This document shows positions 27,730 to 38,900 of a stretch of 41,307 bases of DNA, in pieces. Every line of letters begins with the position of its first letter. The stretch's first letter is position 1. Below the pieces are notes generated by a model. That model was not told the origin of the DNA. It searched no databases and saw only the letters and a program-made list of their open reading frames with translations. The position numbers were made by a program, and so were the translations under genes. The stretch spans positions 1 to 41,307 of the forward strand of contig JAMOMB010000085.1 in the NCBI GenBank assembly GCA_027068795.1, given 5' to 3'. The stretch is from Sedimenticola sp. (GTDB lineage: Bacteria > Pseudomonadota > Gammaproteobacteria > Chromatiales > Chromatiaceae).

Positions 27730-28020
27730 ATGAAGATCCGTCCATTGCATGATCGATTGGTCATCCGCCGCATGGAAGAAGAGCACACCAGTCCTGGTGG
27801 CATCGTGCTTCCGGACAGCGCCACCGAAAAACCCATCGAAGGCGAGGTCATCGCCGTTGGTAACGGCAAGATCACCGACAGTGGCGAGGTTCGTCCCCTG
27901 GATGTGAAAGTGGGTGACAAGGTGTTGTTTGGCAAATACGCCGGCACTGAAGTCAAGATTGGCGGTGAAGAACTGCTGGTCATGCGTGAAGAAGACATCA
28001 TGGGCGTCATCGAAGACTGA
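27730..28020 (+). CDS. groES: Co-chaperonin GroES
   Basis: A 96-residue GroES, the lid of the GroEL folding chamber. The start [14 protein letters not shown], the mobile loop [16 protein letters not shown] and the C-terminal EDIMGVIED are standard. AAGGAG lies before the ATG. It is under CIRCE control and is followed by groEL after a 99-base gap. Confidence 0.98.
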   Translation: MKIRPLHDRLVIRRMEEEHTSPGGIVLPDSATEKPIEGEVIAVGNGKITDSGEVRPLDVKVGDKVLFGKYAGTEVKIGGEELLVMREEDIMGVIED

Positions 28021-28107
28021 GCGTCTTTACGCCCTGGGCAGGGGATTGCGCGCCCGGCCGGCTCCGGTTGAAGCCATTCCCCGTATTGATCAATTTTTGG
28101 AATTTAA

Positions 28108-29766
<1,659 letters not shown>

Positions 29767-29817
29767 ATGCCCTCTCCTCCCCGGCAATAGCTGCTGGGGA
29801 GTCGCCTGGCAAGAAAG

Positions 29818-29851
29818 AAAAGCCCCGCCTTGTTACAAGGCGGGGCTTTTT
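29818..29851. terminator. Bidirectional intrinsic terminator after groEL
   Basis: A perfect 15-bp stem (AAAAGCCCCGCCTTG / CAAGGCGGGGCTTTT) with loop TTA is flanked by A-runs on the left and T-runs on the right. It can end groEL transcription on the plus strand and the DUF1566 gene's transcription on the minus strand. Confidence 0.92.
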
Positions 29852-29862
29852 CGTGCGGTCGT

Positions 29863-29896
29863 TATTAACCTGGTATCTATTGATGCCAGGTTAATA
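29863..29896. repeat. Long inverted repeat between groEL and the DUF1566 gene
   Basis: TATTAACCTGG and CCAGGTTAATA form a perfect 11-bp stem. The inside can continue as ATC/GAT around loop TATT after one T-G pair. It has no T-tract on either strand. It lies 15 bases past the stop codon of the DUF1566 gene and 12 bases past the groEL terminator. Confidence 0.6.
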
Positions 29897-29910
29897 TTGT
29901 CGAGTGGCCG

Positions 29911-30597
29911 CTACAAAGAGCGCACCGGCCATACATGCAACAGATCCGAGGTCTTGTTTTCCGCATCCTGCCAGCTTCTGCCCAAATCAAAGACGCCAAC
30001 CATGGAGGAATCGAAGGAGATTTCCGTTCCGGACCAGTACATGGATTCGGACAGGTTACGAAATGGCCCGGCGTTGGTCAGACAATCCTGTTTGCATGCC
30101 TTGTTTTTGCCGGCCGGGTTGCCCAGGGAGGCATGGAACAGGTGGCTGAGTTCGCTGTTCCTGCAGCCGTGGCCAAAGCTGAAGGATGCTTGGGGCTGCT
30201 CATTAATGAATTGATGGGAGCAGCTGGCGTCACTTTGCCGGGTCCGGGGAAGGCGCCAGTTGTTGTAACCAAGAAATGCGTGTTTATTCAAGTGCGAGAT
30301 CCAGGCGCGGGCTTCGTACCAGTTCATCACGCCGTCTTGGCTGCAAATCTCGTCCCGGTTGCGATGGGTGCCCAGGGCGATGGCTTCCGGCTCAAAGCTC
30401 TGCCATAGCGGATGCCTGGCATCGCACATGGTTTTTACCAGGTTGGCGTCTCTCGCCCATTCGACGGCCAGCGCCTGATCCAGCACCAGGTCTTCGTTCA
30501 CCATCGTCAGGCTGGTGGCTTGGGCGGTGGCAACGGTTGCATGGACATTGAGCTGGATGATGCCGAAGATCATTACGCTGAGTATGGTGTTTTTCAT
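29911..30597 (-). CDS. Secreted DUF1566-domain protein
   Basis: A 228-residue protein with a probable signal peptide (MKNTILSVMIFGIIQLNVHA). The motifs GYNNWRLPR, YWSGTE and the ending VWPVRS mark a DUF1566/Lcl C-terminal-like fold, found in secreted or surface proteins of many bacteria. Several cysteines (MCDARH, EICSQDG, SCSHQF, GCRNSE, ACKQDC) suggest disulfides. The function is unknown. AGGAGG precedes the ATG. It is the third gene of a likely operon with the two PilJ-N-type proteins, 38 bases after the second of them. Confidence 0.82.
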   Translation of the reverse strand: MKNTILSVMIFGIIQLNVHATVATAQATSLTMVNEDLVLDQALAVEWARDANLVKTMCDARHPLWQSFEPEAIALGTHRNRDEICSQDGVMNWYEARAWISHLNKHAFLGYNNWRLPRTRQSDASCSHQFINEQPQASFSFGHGCRNSELSHLFHASLGNPAGKNKACKQDCLTNAGPFRNLSESMYWSGTEISFDSSMVGVFDLGRSWQDAENKTSDLLHVWPVRSL

Positions 30598-30635
30598 GTC
30601 ATGTCCTCCTTTTCAGGAATACGGTCAGTACCAGG

Positions 30636-31439
30636 TCAGGAGCCCAGCACGACTACATATTGGTGGGTGATCCGATTCATGCTGTCCATGATGTTGTCGG
30701 TGGTGGCAAGGACGATGACCGGCAGGCCGCCTCTTTCCACGTCTTTGTAGAACTTGGCCACGACCTTCCACAGTTTTTCCACCTTGGCCAGTTCCGCCTT
30801 GATCTGCACCGTGTTGCGTTTCGCCTTGCTCAAGGTGGCATGGGCTTTTTCAAATTCCGCCACGGCGGTTTTCAGTTGCTCGACGGTGTTGTGATCCCGA
30901 AAACCCGCCTGGTAGGCAATATAGTATTTGGCAATGCGCTGGGTGAGCATGCGTTGACGGCCGGAAAGATCCACGATGGCCTCTTTCTTCAGCTTGGAAA
31001 GGTTTTCCAGCCGGGTAACGATATCCTGGCTGCCCTCCAGCATGGTTTCACTGTAATCCATGACCAGGGAGGCGTTTTCCTTGCTGTAGGGTTCTCTGGC
31101 GAGTTGCGCCAGCTCGGTCTTGGCCATGTCGATGTAGACCAGCATGTCCTGCACGCCCTGGATCTTGACCTTCTTTTTCAGCAGTTCATAGTTGGCGTTG
31201 AATTCCTTGATGCTGTCGAACAGTTGCTTGCGGGTTTTTTCCGGGCGAATGCCTTGCCCGTAGAAAAAATAGGCCTTGGCGATTTTCTGCGACAGCATGC
31301 GCTGCTTGCCGGCGATATCGATGAGCTGCGCGAGGTTGTTGCCGTCGGCATTTGCATCTTCGGCATGGACTGTATTGCCGAACAGAAGGAGTGCTGTTGT
31401 CAGCAAAAGAGCGGATATTGTTTTTGATAAAGTATTCAT
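30636..31439 (-). CDS. Soluble periplasmic PilJ-N-domain protein (second copy)
   Basis: A 267-residue protein with a signal peptide (MNTLSKTISALLLTTALLLF...VHA). It has two copies of the P-box-like helix motif of the PilJ/NarX-type sensor domain (PF13675): AGKQRMLSQKIAKAYFFYG near residue 40 and SGRQRMLTQRIAKYYIAYQ near 155. In receptors this four-helix domain binds small ligands such as nitrate and is anchored by membrane helices. Here no second membrane helix, HAMP or signalling domain follows, so the protein appears free in the periplasm. ATG 31439 has GGAG eight bases upstream and gives the signal peptide. It lies 30 bases after a paralogue. Confidence 0.85.
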   Translation of the reverse strand: MNTLSKTISALLLTTALLLFGNTVHAEDANADGNNLAQLIDIAGKQRMLSQKIAKAYFFYGQGIRPEKTRKQLFDSIKEFNANYELLKKKVKIQGVQDMLVYIDMAKTELAQLAREPYSKENASLVMDYSETMLEGSQDIVTRLENLSKLKKEAIVDLSGRQRMLTQRIAKYYIAYQAGFRDHNTVEQLKTAVAEFEKAHATLSKAKRNTVQIKAELAKVEKLWKVVAKFYKDVERGGLPVIVLATTDNIMDSMNRITHQYVVVLGS

Positions 31440-31469
31440 TGTTCGATCTCCAGGTTCCTGCAATGCAAA

Positions 31470-32267
31470 TTACTCGTTGATTTGCGTATATAAGGTGGTC
31501 ACTTCATCCATATCGGCAAGAATGCTTTTTGCGGACTTGTTGATAAGGGATGGGATGACTCTGTTTGATTTGGAATTGCCCATCATCTCGAACCAGGCGT
31601 ATGCCTTCTTCACGCGGGCCAGTTTGGTGCGAATTTCCTCTGTGGTAAGAGGAGAAGCTTCGAGAAGCTCGTGGGCGGCGGAAAATTCCTCCATGGACTT
31701 GGCAAGTTTTTCCTGAAAGCGCGGATCTTCAATTTTCCAGGCTTTCAGCATATAGAGGGCCGCCATGCGTTGGGACAGCATGCGCTGTCTTCCCGCGGTG
31801 TCCACGATGCCGCCGGTTTGGTTGTTGGCTTCCCTGGCGATCAGGTGCGTATTTTCGTCACAGGCCTCGAGAAGCCGGTCCAGGTCTTTTTGCAGTTTGC
31901 CAGCCTTTTCTTTTGTCGGGGGATCCTGCAGTGTGGCCTTGATCGGCGTCCACAGTTTTTCGATTTCGCCCAGGCTTTTGGTTACCTCCTCGCTCATGGA
32001 CAGCGACTGCAGGTCCTTGAGGCTGGAATCAAACTGGATGACGAGGGCCTTGAGGTCTTCAGAAGGGTTTCCCACTTCCATATTCATGCCGACCATTGCA
32101 TAGTCTTTCAGCACCCGCTGGGTGATCATGCGTTGTTTGCCTGCCTTGTTGACGGCCCTGTCGAATGCATCTGCTTCGGCATGCGGGGCGCTGGAAAGGC
32201 TGGTGATGAATATGGTCATCAAGGCGTACGCCAGTTTGGTTTTTCCAGTGGGTTGGTTTTCGGACAT
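31470..32267 (-). CDS. Soluble periplasmic PilJ-N-domain protein (first copy)
   Basis: A 265-residue paralogue of the next gene. A signal-like segment (TKLAYALMTIFITSLSSAPHA) follows a short polar start MSENQPTGK. Two P-box-like motifs are present: AGKQRMITQRVLKDYAMVG and AGRQRMLSQRMAALYMLKA. No membrane anchor or output domain follows. ATG 32267 has AGGAAA upstream; the open frame to 32426 lacks a ribosome site. It is first in the likely operon of three. The 287-base gap before it (32268-32554) contains the inverted repeat at 32453-32473 and A+T-rich DNA that could hold its promoter. Confidence 0.85.
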   Translation of the reverse strand: MSENQPTGKTKLAYALMTIFITSLSSAPHAEADAFDRAVNKAGKQRMITQRVLKDYAMVGMNMEVGNPSEDLKALVIQFDSSLKDLQSLSMSEEVTKSLGEIEKLWTPIKATLQDPPTKEKAGKLQKDLDRLLEACDENTHLIAREANNQTGGIVDTAGRQRMLSQRMAALYMLKAWKIEDPRFQEKLAKSMEEFSAAHELLEASPLTTEEIRTKLARVKKAYAWFEMMGNSKSNRVIPSLINKSAKSILADMDEVTTLYTQINE

Positions 32268-32452
32268 TTGCTGTTTCCTGTAAGTACATGGAACCGGTGG
32301 CTTGCGGAGGGCCATGCCTTGTTTGCAATGGCGGCGATCCTCAAGGCGAGAGCGGTTCAGATCAAATAAAAATATGTTTGTGATCCAGTTCACCTGATAC
32401 AAATTATGCTGTGAATCCACGCACAAAGTAATAAGGAACGGCTGGCGGTATT

Positions 32453-32473
32453 TTGGGTATGAAAACTACCCAA
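32453..32473. promoter_or_regulatory. Inverted repeat upstream of the PilJ-N-domain operon
   Basis: TTGGGTA and TACCCAA form a perfect 7-bp inverted repeat with a 7-base spacer. Each arm is one base from the NarL-type heptamer TACYYMT, though NarL pairs are usually two bases apart. It lies 186 bases before the operon start and 82 past the stop of the preceding gene. It may be an operator; no regulator is proven. Confidence 0.4.
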
Positions 32474-32554
32474 TAGGGAGAATAGTTATTTTAAAAACAA
32501 CAGGTTATGATAGAGAAGGGAGGCTGTGGGCAGGCCAAAAAGGGGTGTCTGAGA

Positions 32555-33700
32555 TTACTCGGAGCGGCGTTTCAGCAGGCGCTGGAACAACCCTTTGTTT
32601 AAGGAATTGTTTTCGGTGTTGGATGACGGGGTTGCCGGACTGCCGTCCGCGTTCACTGGATGCAGATACCCCATCATGCTTGCTGCGGTAAAGAAGACAA
32701 ACAGGTACCGCTGGGGGATTTCCAGCGTCCCGGCCATTTCCCGGATGGATTTTGGCCCGGTTGTCCAGGCGGTGGAGATCTGCGTGAGATGGGGGAATGG
32801 CAGCAATTTGTCCAGGTTGGGCCAGTGTCCCAGGAGAAAGCGCTGATCCAGGTCGGTATTTTCCGGAAGCCGCCCCCGGGAGCCGGCCAGTATCATGCGC
32901 CAGATGAAGGGCTCATAGGCATAGGAGAATCCCCGTGATTCGATGTCCGCCGGCAATTTTGCTTCCTTCTGGTACAGGAAGCAGCCATGATCCAGGGGAA
33001 GAGCGCCAAATGTGCGAAGGTTTCTTTCTTTTACCAGGGTGCGGATACAACCCTGGTGGGGGTCGACATAGAACACCACACTGCAGCAGTTGGCGCGAAT
33101 GTATTTTTTCTCTTTTGCCGCCAGCTCGATGAGCTCCAGCATGCGTTGTGCAAGAAATTGCCCGGGGTCGTACAACACCTGGGCGACAGCTTCGGCATCA
33201 TCCAGATCCACATCCGGCGTAGTGCCGATGTGGGTGAATCTTTCCGGCTTGTCGGTATCGAAAGAGGGGTTTGGCAGCAGGGCTTTTTTTGCCTGGGAGG
33301 GCGTTTGGGTTTTCTCTTTTACGGGCGTGTTGTCGCCGGTTGGGTATACCGTGTTTGGAACTGCGGTCACCAGGGATTCAACGGCGGCCAGCAGTTGTCT
33401 GGGGAGAAAGGGTTTTTGCAAGAAGATGCCGTTTTTTACATCCATGGTTTCACATCCTACGATAACGACAGGTTGTTCCCGGTTGCCGCTTTGCGAGTGC
33501 TTCCAGGCGGATTTTCCGAGACGGTGATCCACGTCGATAATTTCTATGGCCTCCGGGTGTTCTTCAACAATTTTATAACATATTGTTTTTTGGGAGGAAA
33601 ATAGAAACGCCAGGCTTTTTCTGCCCAGGCCTTCTATGCCTTTGAAAGATAGCAGCACCGGGTTGGACGCGTGTTCTGTCATGTTGGTGACCAGATTCAT
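32555..33700 (-). CDS. Unassigned protein with a degenerate receiver-like N-terminus
   Basis: A 381-residue cytoplasmic protein I cannot assign. Residues about 15-120 follow the pattern of a response-regulator receiver. It has LLSFKGIEGLG at the first strand, IEIIDVDH in the middle, PVVIVGCE at a fourth strand and LQKPFLPRQLLAAVESLV like the Lys-Pro end of receivers. The acidic pocket and the phosphorylated Asp are not evident. A Pro/Thr/Lys-rich linker (about 130-160) follows. The C-terminal half has HWPNLDKLLPFPHLTQISTA and IREMAGTLEIPQRYLFVFF, which looks helical. ATG 33700 has AGGA upstream. It follows the HD-GYP gene by 19 bases, so the two are probably co-transcribed and linked in function. 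Confidence 0.65.
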   Translation of the reverse strand: MNLVTNMTEHASNPVLLSFKGIEGLGRKSLAFLFSSQKTICYKIVEEHPEAIEIIDVDHRLGKSAWKHSQSGNREQPVVIVGCETMDVKNGIFLQKPFLPRQLLAAVESLVTAVPNTVYPTGDNTPVKEKTQTPSQAKKALLPNPSFDTDKPERFTHIGTTPDVDLDDAEAVAQVLYDPGQFLAQRMLELIELAAKEKKYIRANCCSVVFYVDPHQGCIRTLVKERNLRTFGALPLDHGCFLYQKEAKLPADIESRGFSYAYEPFIWRMILAGSRGRLPENTDLDQRFLLGHWPNLDKLLPFPHLTQISTAWTTGPKSIREMAGTLEIPQRYLFVFFTAASMMGYLHPVNADGSPATPSSNTENNSLNKGLFQRLLKRRSE

Positions 33701-33719
33701 TCTATTCCTGATTTGGCTG

Positions 33720-34790
33720 TCACCCGCTGCCACAGGCGCTGCGGATTTCTACCAGTTCTTCCTTGCTGGAGGCCAGAATTTCCACAAATATCGGATCTAG
33801 CCTGTTTCCTGCAAGGGTGCGCAGGTGCGATATGCTTTTGTCCACGGACCAGGCTTCCTTGTAGGAGCGCTTCGTCAGCAGGGCATCCAGCACATCGGCT
33901 GCCGCGACGATTCTCGCTTCCAGGGGGATTTCCTGGTTTTTGAGTCCGTAGGGATATCCGCTGCCATCGATGGCTTCGTGATGGTGGGTGACGATATTTC
34001 TGAGCATCCCCGTATAGTGCGCTTCTTCCTGGTAGCCGAAACTGTCGATTACATGGTCGATGATCTCCCGGCCTTTCAGCGTGTGGGTCTTCATCTGGGC
34101 AAACTCTTTTGGGGAGAGCGGTCCGGGTTTGACCAGTAGCTCTTCCGGCATGAATATCTTGCCAATGTCATGTACGGGGGCGAACAGAAACAAGTGTTCG
34201 ATCCACCGCCTGGAAAGGCGGTAGGTGGCGGCGCTTTTTTCCGCAATTAGGCGGGAATAGTGTGCGACCCGCTTGAGGTGTGCGGGTGATTCGGAATTGC
34301 TTACCTTGTTCAGACGCAAAATGGCGGATATTGCGGAATCCAGGCTTTCCTTGCTGTGGTATTCGCTGGTGATCAGCTGGGTGATCACCCGTGCATAGAC
34401 ATGCAACTGCTCGATGATTTCTGGTGAAAAATCCCGGGCTTGTGACATGGTAAAAAAAATGTTTCCCCACAATTGTTCATCGACCGCAAAAGGTATGTTC
34501 AGGCAAGATTGCGAATGTGCCGGAACGGTATGGCCGGTGGTCTGGAATTTCCGCGCTGCAAGTGGAACGGGAAAACCATTCTGCGCCAACGGTCGGGTAA
34601 AAGATGTATCCGGCGTGGAGAACACTTTTGGCGCCGTTCCGTCAGCCAGGTGCAAAGTAACGCTGATATGGGAGATACCGGGGTGCTGCCTGTGGATGCG
34701 CTTGTAAATCGATTGCAGCTGTGCACTGAAGTTGCTGGCGCGCTCCGGTACGGGCGCTGCGTCAACGGAAAGAGCTGCAGTTGGTAGCAT
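33720..34790 (-). CDS. HD-GYP domain cyclic-di-GMP phosphodiesterase
   Basis: A 356-residue protein with an N-terminal GAF-like region (about 20-145) and a complete HD-GYP domain. The catalytic HD is in VHDIGKIFMPEELLVKPG (HDIGK at 207-211). His 236, HHHEAIDGSGYP (269-280) and AADVLDALLTKRSYK follow the active-family pattern. It should hydrolyse c-di-GMP to pGpG or GMP, lowering the second messenger that promotes biofilm and restrains motility. ATG 34790 has GGAG eight bases upstream; GTG 34799 would have none. The 271-base gap to the regulator gene (34791-35061) shows no gene, only a short GC stem-loop near 34956. Confidence 0.92.
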   Translation of the reverse strand: MLPTAALSVDAAPVPERASNFSAQLQSIYKRIHRQHPGISHISVTLHLADGTAPKVFSTPDTSFTRPLAQNGFPVPLAARKFQTTGHTVPAHSQSCLNIPFAVDEQLWGNIFFTMSQARDFSPEIIEQLHVYARVITQLITSEYHSKESLDSAISAILRLNKVSNSESPAHLKRVAHYSRLIAEKSAATYRLSRRWIEHLFLFAPVHDIGKIFMPEELLVKPGPLSPKEFAQMKTHTLKGREIIDHVIDSFGYQEEAHYTGMLRNIVTHHHEAIDGSGYPYGLKNQEIPLEARIVAAADVLDALLTKRSYKEAWSVDKSISHLRTLAGNRLDPIFVEILASSKEELVEIRSACGSG

Positions 34791-35061
34791 GTATCGCACT
34801 CCAGGCTTCTGATGGCCGTATCAGGGCCACCCGGCGATGACCATGACTGTTTGTTCTGGAGCTATTATGCGAAGGATCAGCGGCGCTGTTAATGAGGACT
34901 GTCCAGTGTTTTTTCGGGTAGGGAAAATACCTATTTCGTGTGCGCCACTGGAATAGGCGCTCTTTTTCGGCGCCGGGTTAGGAACATAAACGGAAGGGTT
35001 GCCGGGTGAATTACGATATCGCCAAGTAGATGTCCGGTCTGAAAATACCCCCATTGTTGCA

Positions 35062-35907
35062 TCAGAGGGAGGACAGATAGGCGTTCAGGGAGAGCTTGCG
35101 GTCCCGGATATTCAGTTTCTTGCGGATATTTTTCCGGTGGGTGGATATGGTCAGGTCGGACAGGTTGAGCAGGGAGGCGATTTCCTTGGTCTGTTTGCCT
35201 TCCTTGATGAGGTTGGCCACCTGAATTTCCACGCGGGTGAGCTTCATCTGCAGCAGATCGTGATTGTCGATGAGGGAGTCCGATACCTGTTTCAGGTTTG
35301 CGATGAGCATGTCCACGATATTGCGCTGGTTTTCGTTCAGGGGGGTCTTCTGCAGGCGCTCTGCGTAGGGAATCACCAGGCTGTTGATGTTGTTCAGGAT
35401 ATTCTTCTCGGTTTCCTTGCTGTCTTGCTGCTGCTGGGTCATGAGTACGCGCAGGGCGGTCAGGGTCTCGGCCAGCTCGCGGGTCTTTTCTTCCACCTGA
35501 AGTTGCAGATGCTGCCGCAGCCGGTACAGCTCCACATGGCTGTTGACCCGGGACATGAGTTCCTCGGAGTGGATGGGCTTGCAGATATAGTCCACCCCGC
35601 CGGCGTCGAAGGCCTTGATCTTGCTTTCCTCCTGTTCGTGGCCGGTGACGAAAATGACGGGTACATCCTGCAGGGACTCCTGCTTCTTCAGTTCGGCGCA
35701 CAGTTCATATCCATCCATACCCGGCATGCTGATATCCAGCAGAAACAGTTCCGGTGGATTGGATTGAGCGACCTTCAGCGCCAGCTCGCTGTCTTTGGCT
35801 GCGCGTACATGGTGCCCTCTGTCCGTGAGCAACTTGCTCAGGAGGTGGATCATGTCGGCGTTGTCGTCAACGATCAGGATATCGGCGGATTTGGTTGCTG
35901 TGCTCAT
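35062..35907 (-). CDS. REC-LuxR response regulator
   Basis: A 281-residue response regulator. The receiver (1-120) has the acidic pair VDD (14-15), phosphorylated Asp 58 (LFLLDISMPGMDG), Thr 88 and Lys 110 (CKPI). A coiled-coil-like linker (about 120-200, EEKTRELAETLTALRVLM) leads to a LuxR/GerE helix-turn-helix (about 215-275). The recognition region is KEGKQTKEIASLLNLSDLTISTHRKNIRKKL in pieces. The linker resembles those of PAS-LuxR regulators but is too short for a PAS fold. Its ATG overlaps the stop of the hybrid kinase by four bases (ATGA), so it is the likely partner of that kinase. It should act as a transcription factor. Confidence 0.93.
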   Translation of the reverse strand: MSTATKSADILIVDDNADMIHLLSKLLTDRGHHVRAAKDSELALKVAQSNPPELFLLDISMPGMDGYELCAELKKQESLQDVPVIFVTGHEQEESKIKAFDAGGVDYICKPIHSEELMSRVNSHVELYRLRQHLQLQVEEKTRELAETLTALRVLMTQQQQDSKETEKNILNNINSLVIPYAERLQKTPLNENQRNIVDMLIANLKQVSDSLIDNHDLLQMKLTRVEIQVANLIKEGKQTKEIASLLNLSDLTISTHRKNIRKKLNIRDRKLSLNAYLSSL

Positions 35908-38900
35908 AGGTGTACCAATAGGGTTTTCAGGCCGGCGGCGGCCGCGTCAAAATCAAAATTCTCCAGATCATCCCGAATGTTCTGCAGCTCGCTGACGGTG
36001 GCTTGATCCGCCGCCATCCCGAGCAATGCATTGGCTTCCGTCAGGGCGGCGACATTGTATTGCTCCGTGAGTTTCAGCAGAGATTGCAGTTTTTCCGGCA
36101 GATCCGGTGATTGTTCCGGTTGGCTGGGGGCGACCGGGGCAATGGCCTCCTGGAGTTCATCGATGTGCCCGGTGATTTCCTTCAGGCTTTTGTCGGCCAC
36201 CTTCAGCAAGGCGTTCAAGTCACTGAAAGCAGCTTTCCGGGTTTCTGCCTCTGGAGAGGCGGACAATGTCTTGCATAGTTGTTCAAGCTGCGCCGCCATA
36301 TGCGCCAGTTCGGTGGCGCCTATGGTGCTGGACAGCCCCTTCAGGGTATGGGCCAGGCGGCGGGCGTCCTCCCAGTTTTCCTCTCGCGCCAAGTCGGCGA
36401 GCAGCCTGGTGTCCTCGCTGTGGTTGGCTGCAAATTTCTTCAGCAGCCGGATGTAGTCTTCCTCGTCCAGGGCCAGTCTTTGCATGGCCAGGGCGGCGTT
36501 GATCCCGGGTGGGGGCTGAAAGGAACCGGGTGTTGTTTGGGGGCTGCTGAAAGGGGCCAGGGGCTGGTTGGTGGCCATTTTTTGCAGTACGGGGTTGATG
36601 ATTTTGTCGATCTTTTCCATCAGCTCATGGATGTCGATGGGCTTGGAGATATAGTCGTCCATACCTGCGCGCATGCATTTTTCCCGGACGATGGATGAGG
36701 TGCTGGCGGTAAGGGCGATGATGGGCAGTTTTCCCAGCTTGAGCTGGTTGCGAATCGCCCAGGTGGCCTCATAGCCGTCCATGATGGGCATTTGTATGTC
36801 CATCAGCACCAGGTCGTATTGTTTCTGTTCCAGCTTCTCCAGGGCTTTCTGTCCGTCACTGGCGGTGTCTACCAGCAATTGGTGGCGCTCCAGCACTTCC
36901 GTGGCGAGATCACGGTTGATTTCATTGTCTTCCACCAGCAATACCCGGGTGTTTTGCAGTTGCTTGAACGAGCGTTGCAGGGCGCCCTGGGACTCATCCG
37001 TGGGTATGCCTTCCTTGGCCAGGGGAAAGCGGAGACGGAAATAGAACGTGCTGCCAATGCCGGGTTCACTGTCAACCTTGATTTCGCCGCCCATTTTTTC
37101 TATCAACTGAGACGATATGGTCAGTCCCAGCCCGGTGCCGCCAAATTTCCGGGTAGTGCTGCTGTCGGCTTGGGAGAAAGGCTGAAATATGCTGGTCAGC
37201 TTGTTCTTGTTCATGCCGATGCCGGAATCACAAACGGAGAACTCGATTTCCACGCTGTCATCATCGCGCTCCAGCTCCTTGGCGATGATCTGTATTTTCC
37301 CCCGGTTGGTGAACTTGACGGCGTTGCTGGTGAGATTGGTGAGGATCTGTTTCAGGCGTAGGGGGTCGCCAAGGACGGTGATTGGCCCGTTAGCGGCATG
37401 AATCAGCTCCAGCTCGACCTCTTTGGTATGAATCAGCTGTCGGGTCAGGGAGGTGATCATGGTCAGCTCCTTGCTCAGGTCGAAGGGTATGGACTCGAGA
37501 ACCAGCTTGCCTGCCTCGATCTTGGAGAAATCCAGAATTTCATTGATCAGGCTGAGCATGGTGTGCGCGGACTCCTTCACGTTTCCCAGATACTTTCTTT
37601 GCTGGGGCGCAAGATCACCCTCCAGGCAGAGATCGGTAAAACCGAGAATGGCGTTCATGGGGGTGCGGATTTCATGGCTGATGTTGGCGACGAATTCGGA
37701 TTTTGCGGTATTTGCAGCCTGGGCTTCGCGCTTGGCCTGACGCAAGGCGCCCAGCTGCTGCTTACGGCGGGTGATGTCCCTTGATACAGCGATGTACTGG
37801 GTGATTTTTCCGTCGTGATCCTTGATGGGGGAAATGGATGCTTCTATCCAGTAGGGGGTGCCATTCTTGCGTACATTACGGAAGGCGCCCTGCCAGACCC
37901 GCCCGGAGGTCAGGGTTTGCCACAGGTGCTTGTAAAAACCGGCGGTATGAGTGCCGGAAGAGAATAGTCGGGGATTGCGTCCGATGAGTTCTTCGCGGCT
38001 GTAGCCGGTCAGTCTGCCGGAGGCCGGATTGCAGTCGATGATCAATGCATCTGTATCGGTGATGATGATGGACTCCTGGGAGTGGGCAAAAACCGTGGCC
38101 GCCATGCGGGCCCTTTCCTGAGAACGCTTTTGTTCGGTGACATCCTCGGCAATACCGTCGATGGAAATGACCTTTCCATTGGCGTCCCATACCGGATGGG
38201 AGGAAACCCGCAAGGTGTGCTTGCTGCCGGAAGGATGGACAAAACGCATCTCGAACTGCATGAAAGTGGCTTTTCCCTCCATGCGTTGCTTGATGTAGGC
38301 CTTGGCTTTTTCCGCATCCTGGGGGAGCCATTTCACTACCTCGAACCAGCTCTTGCCAAGAACCTCTTCCTTGGGCAGGCCAAAGATGCTGGATACCCCG
38401 TCACTCACATAAGTAAGCTCTCCAGTGAGGCCGCGGTGGCTGTAGATAATGAACTTTTCTCCAACATTATCGATGAGTTGCTGGTATTTGGCCTGGCTTT
38501 CCTGCAAGGCCAGGGAAGCTTCCTTGCGTTCGGTGATATCCATATGTGTGCCAAACATCCATAGCGGCGTACCGTCTGCCTCCCAGTTGGTCACCTTGCC
38601 CCGGGATTGTATCCAGACCCAGTGCCCGTCCTTGTGCCGCATGCGAAAGCTGCATTCAAAATACTCGGTTTCCCCGCGGAAATGTTGCTGCACGAGCTTC
38701 TGCGCCGCCTCAAAATCGTCCGGGTGGGTCAGTTGCACCCAGGTATCGATGCTGACGGGGGACAGTTCGGCCAGGGTGTAGCCGATGATTTCCGCCCAGC
38801 GGTCGTTGAAAATGGCGTTGCCCGTCTTGATGTTCCATTTCCAGGTACCGGCCTGGGCGGCGTGAATGATCTGTTCAAAATGATTTGCTGAATCTTCCGC

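Noticed and set aside
34821-35054. 77-residue minus-strand frame between the regulator and HD-GYP genes
   Set aside because: No ribosome site, no recognisable domain and atypical composition; treated as non-coding.
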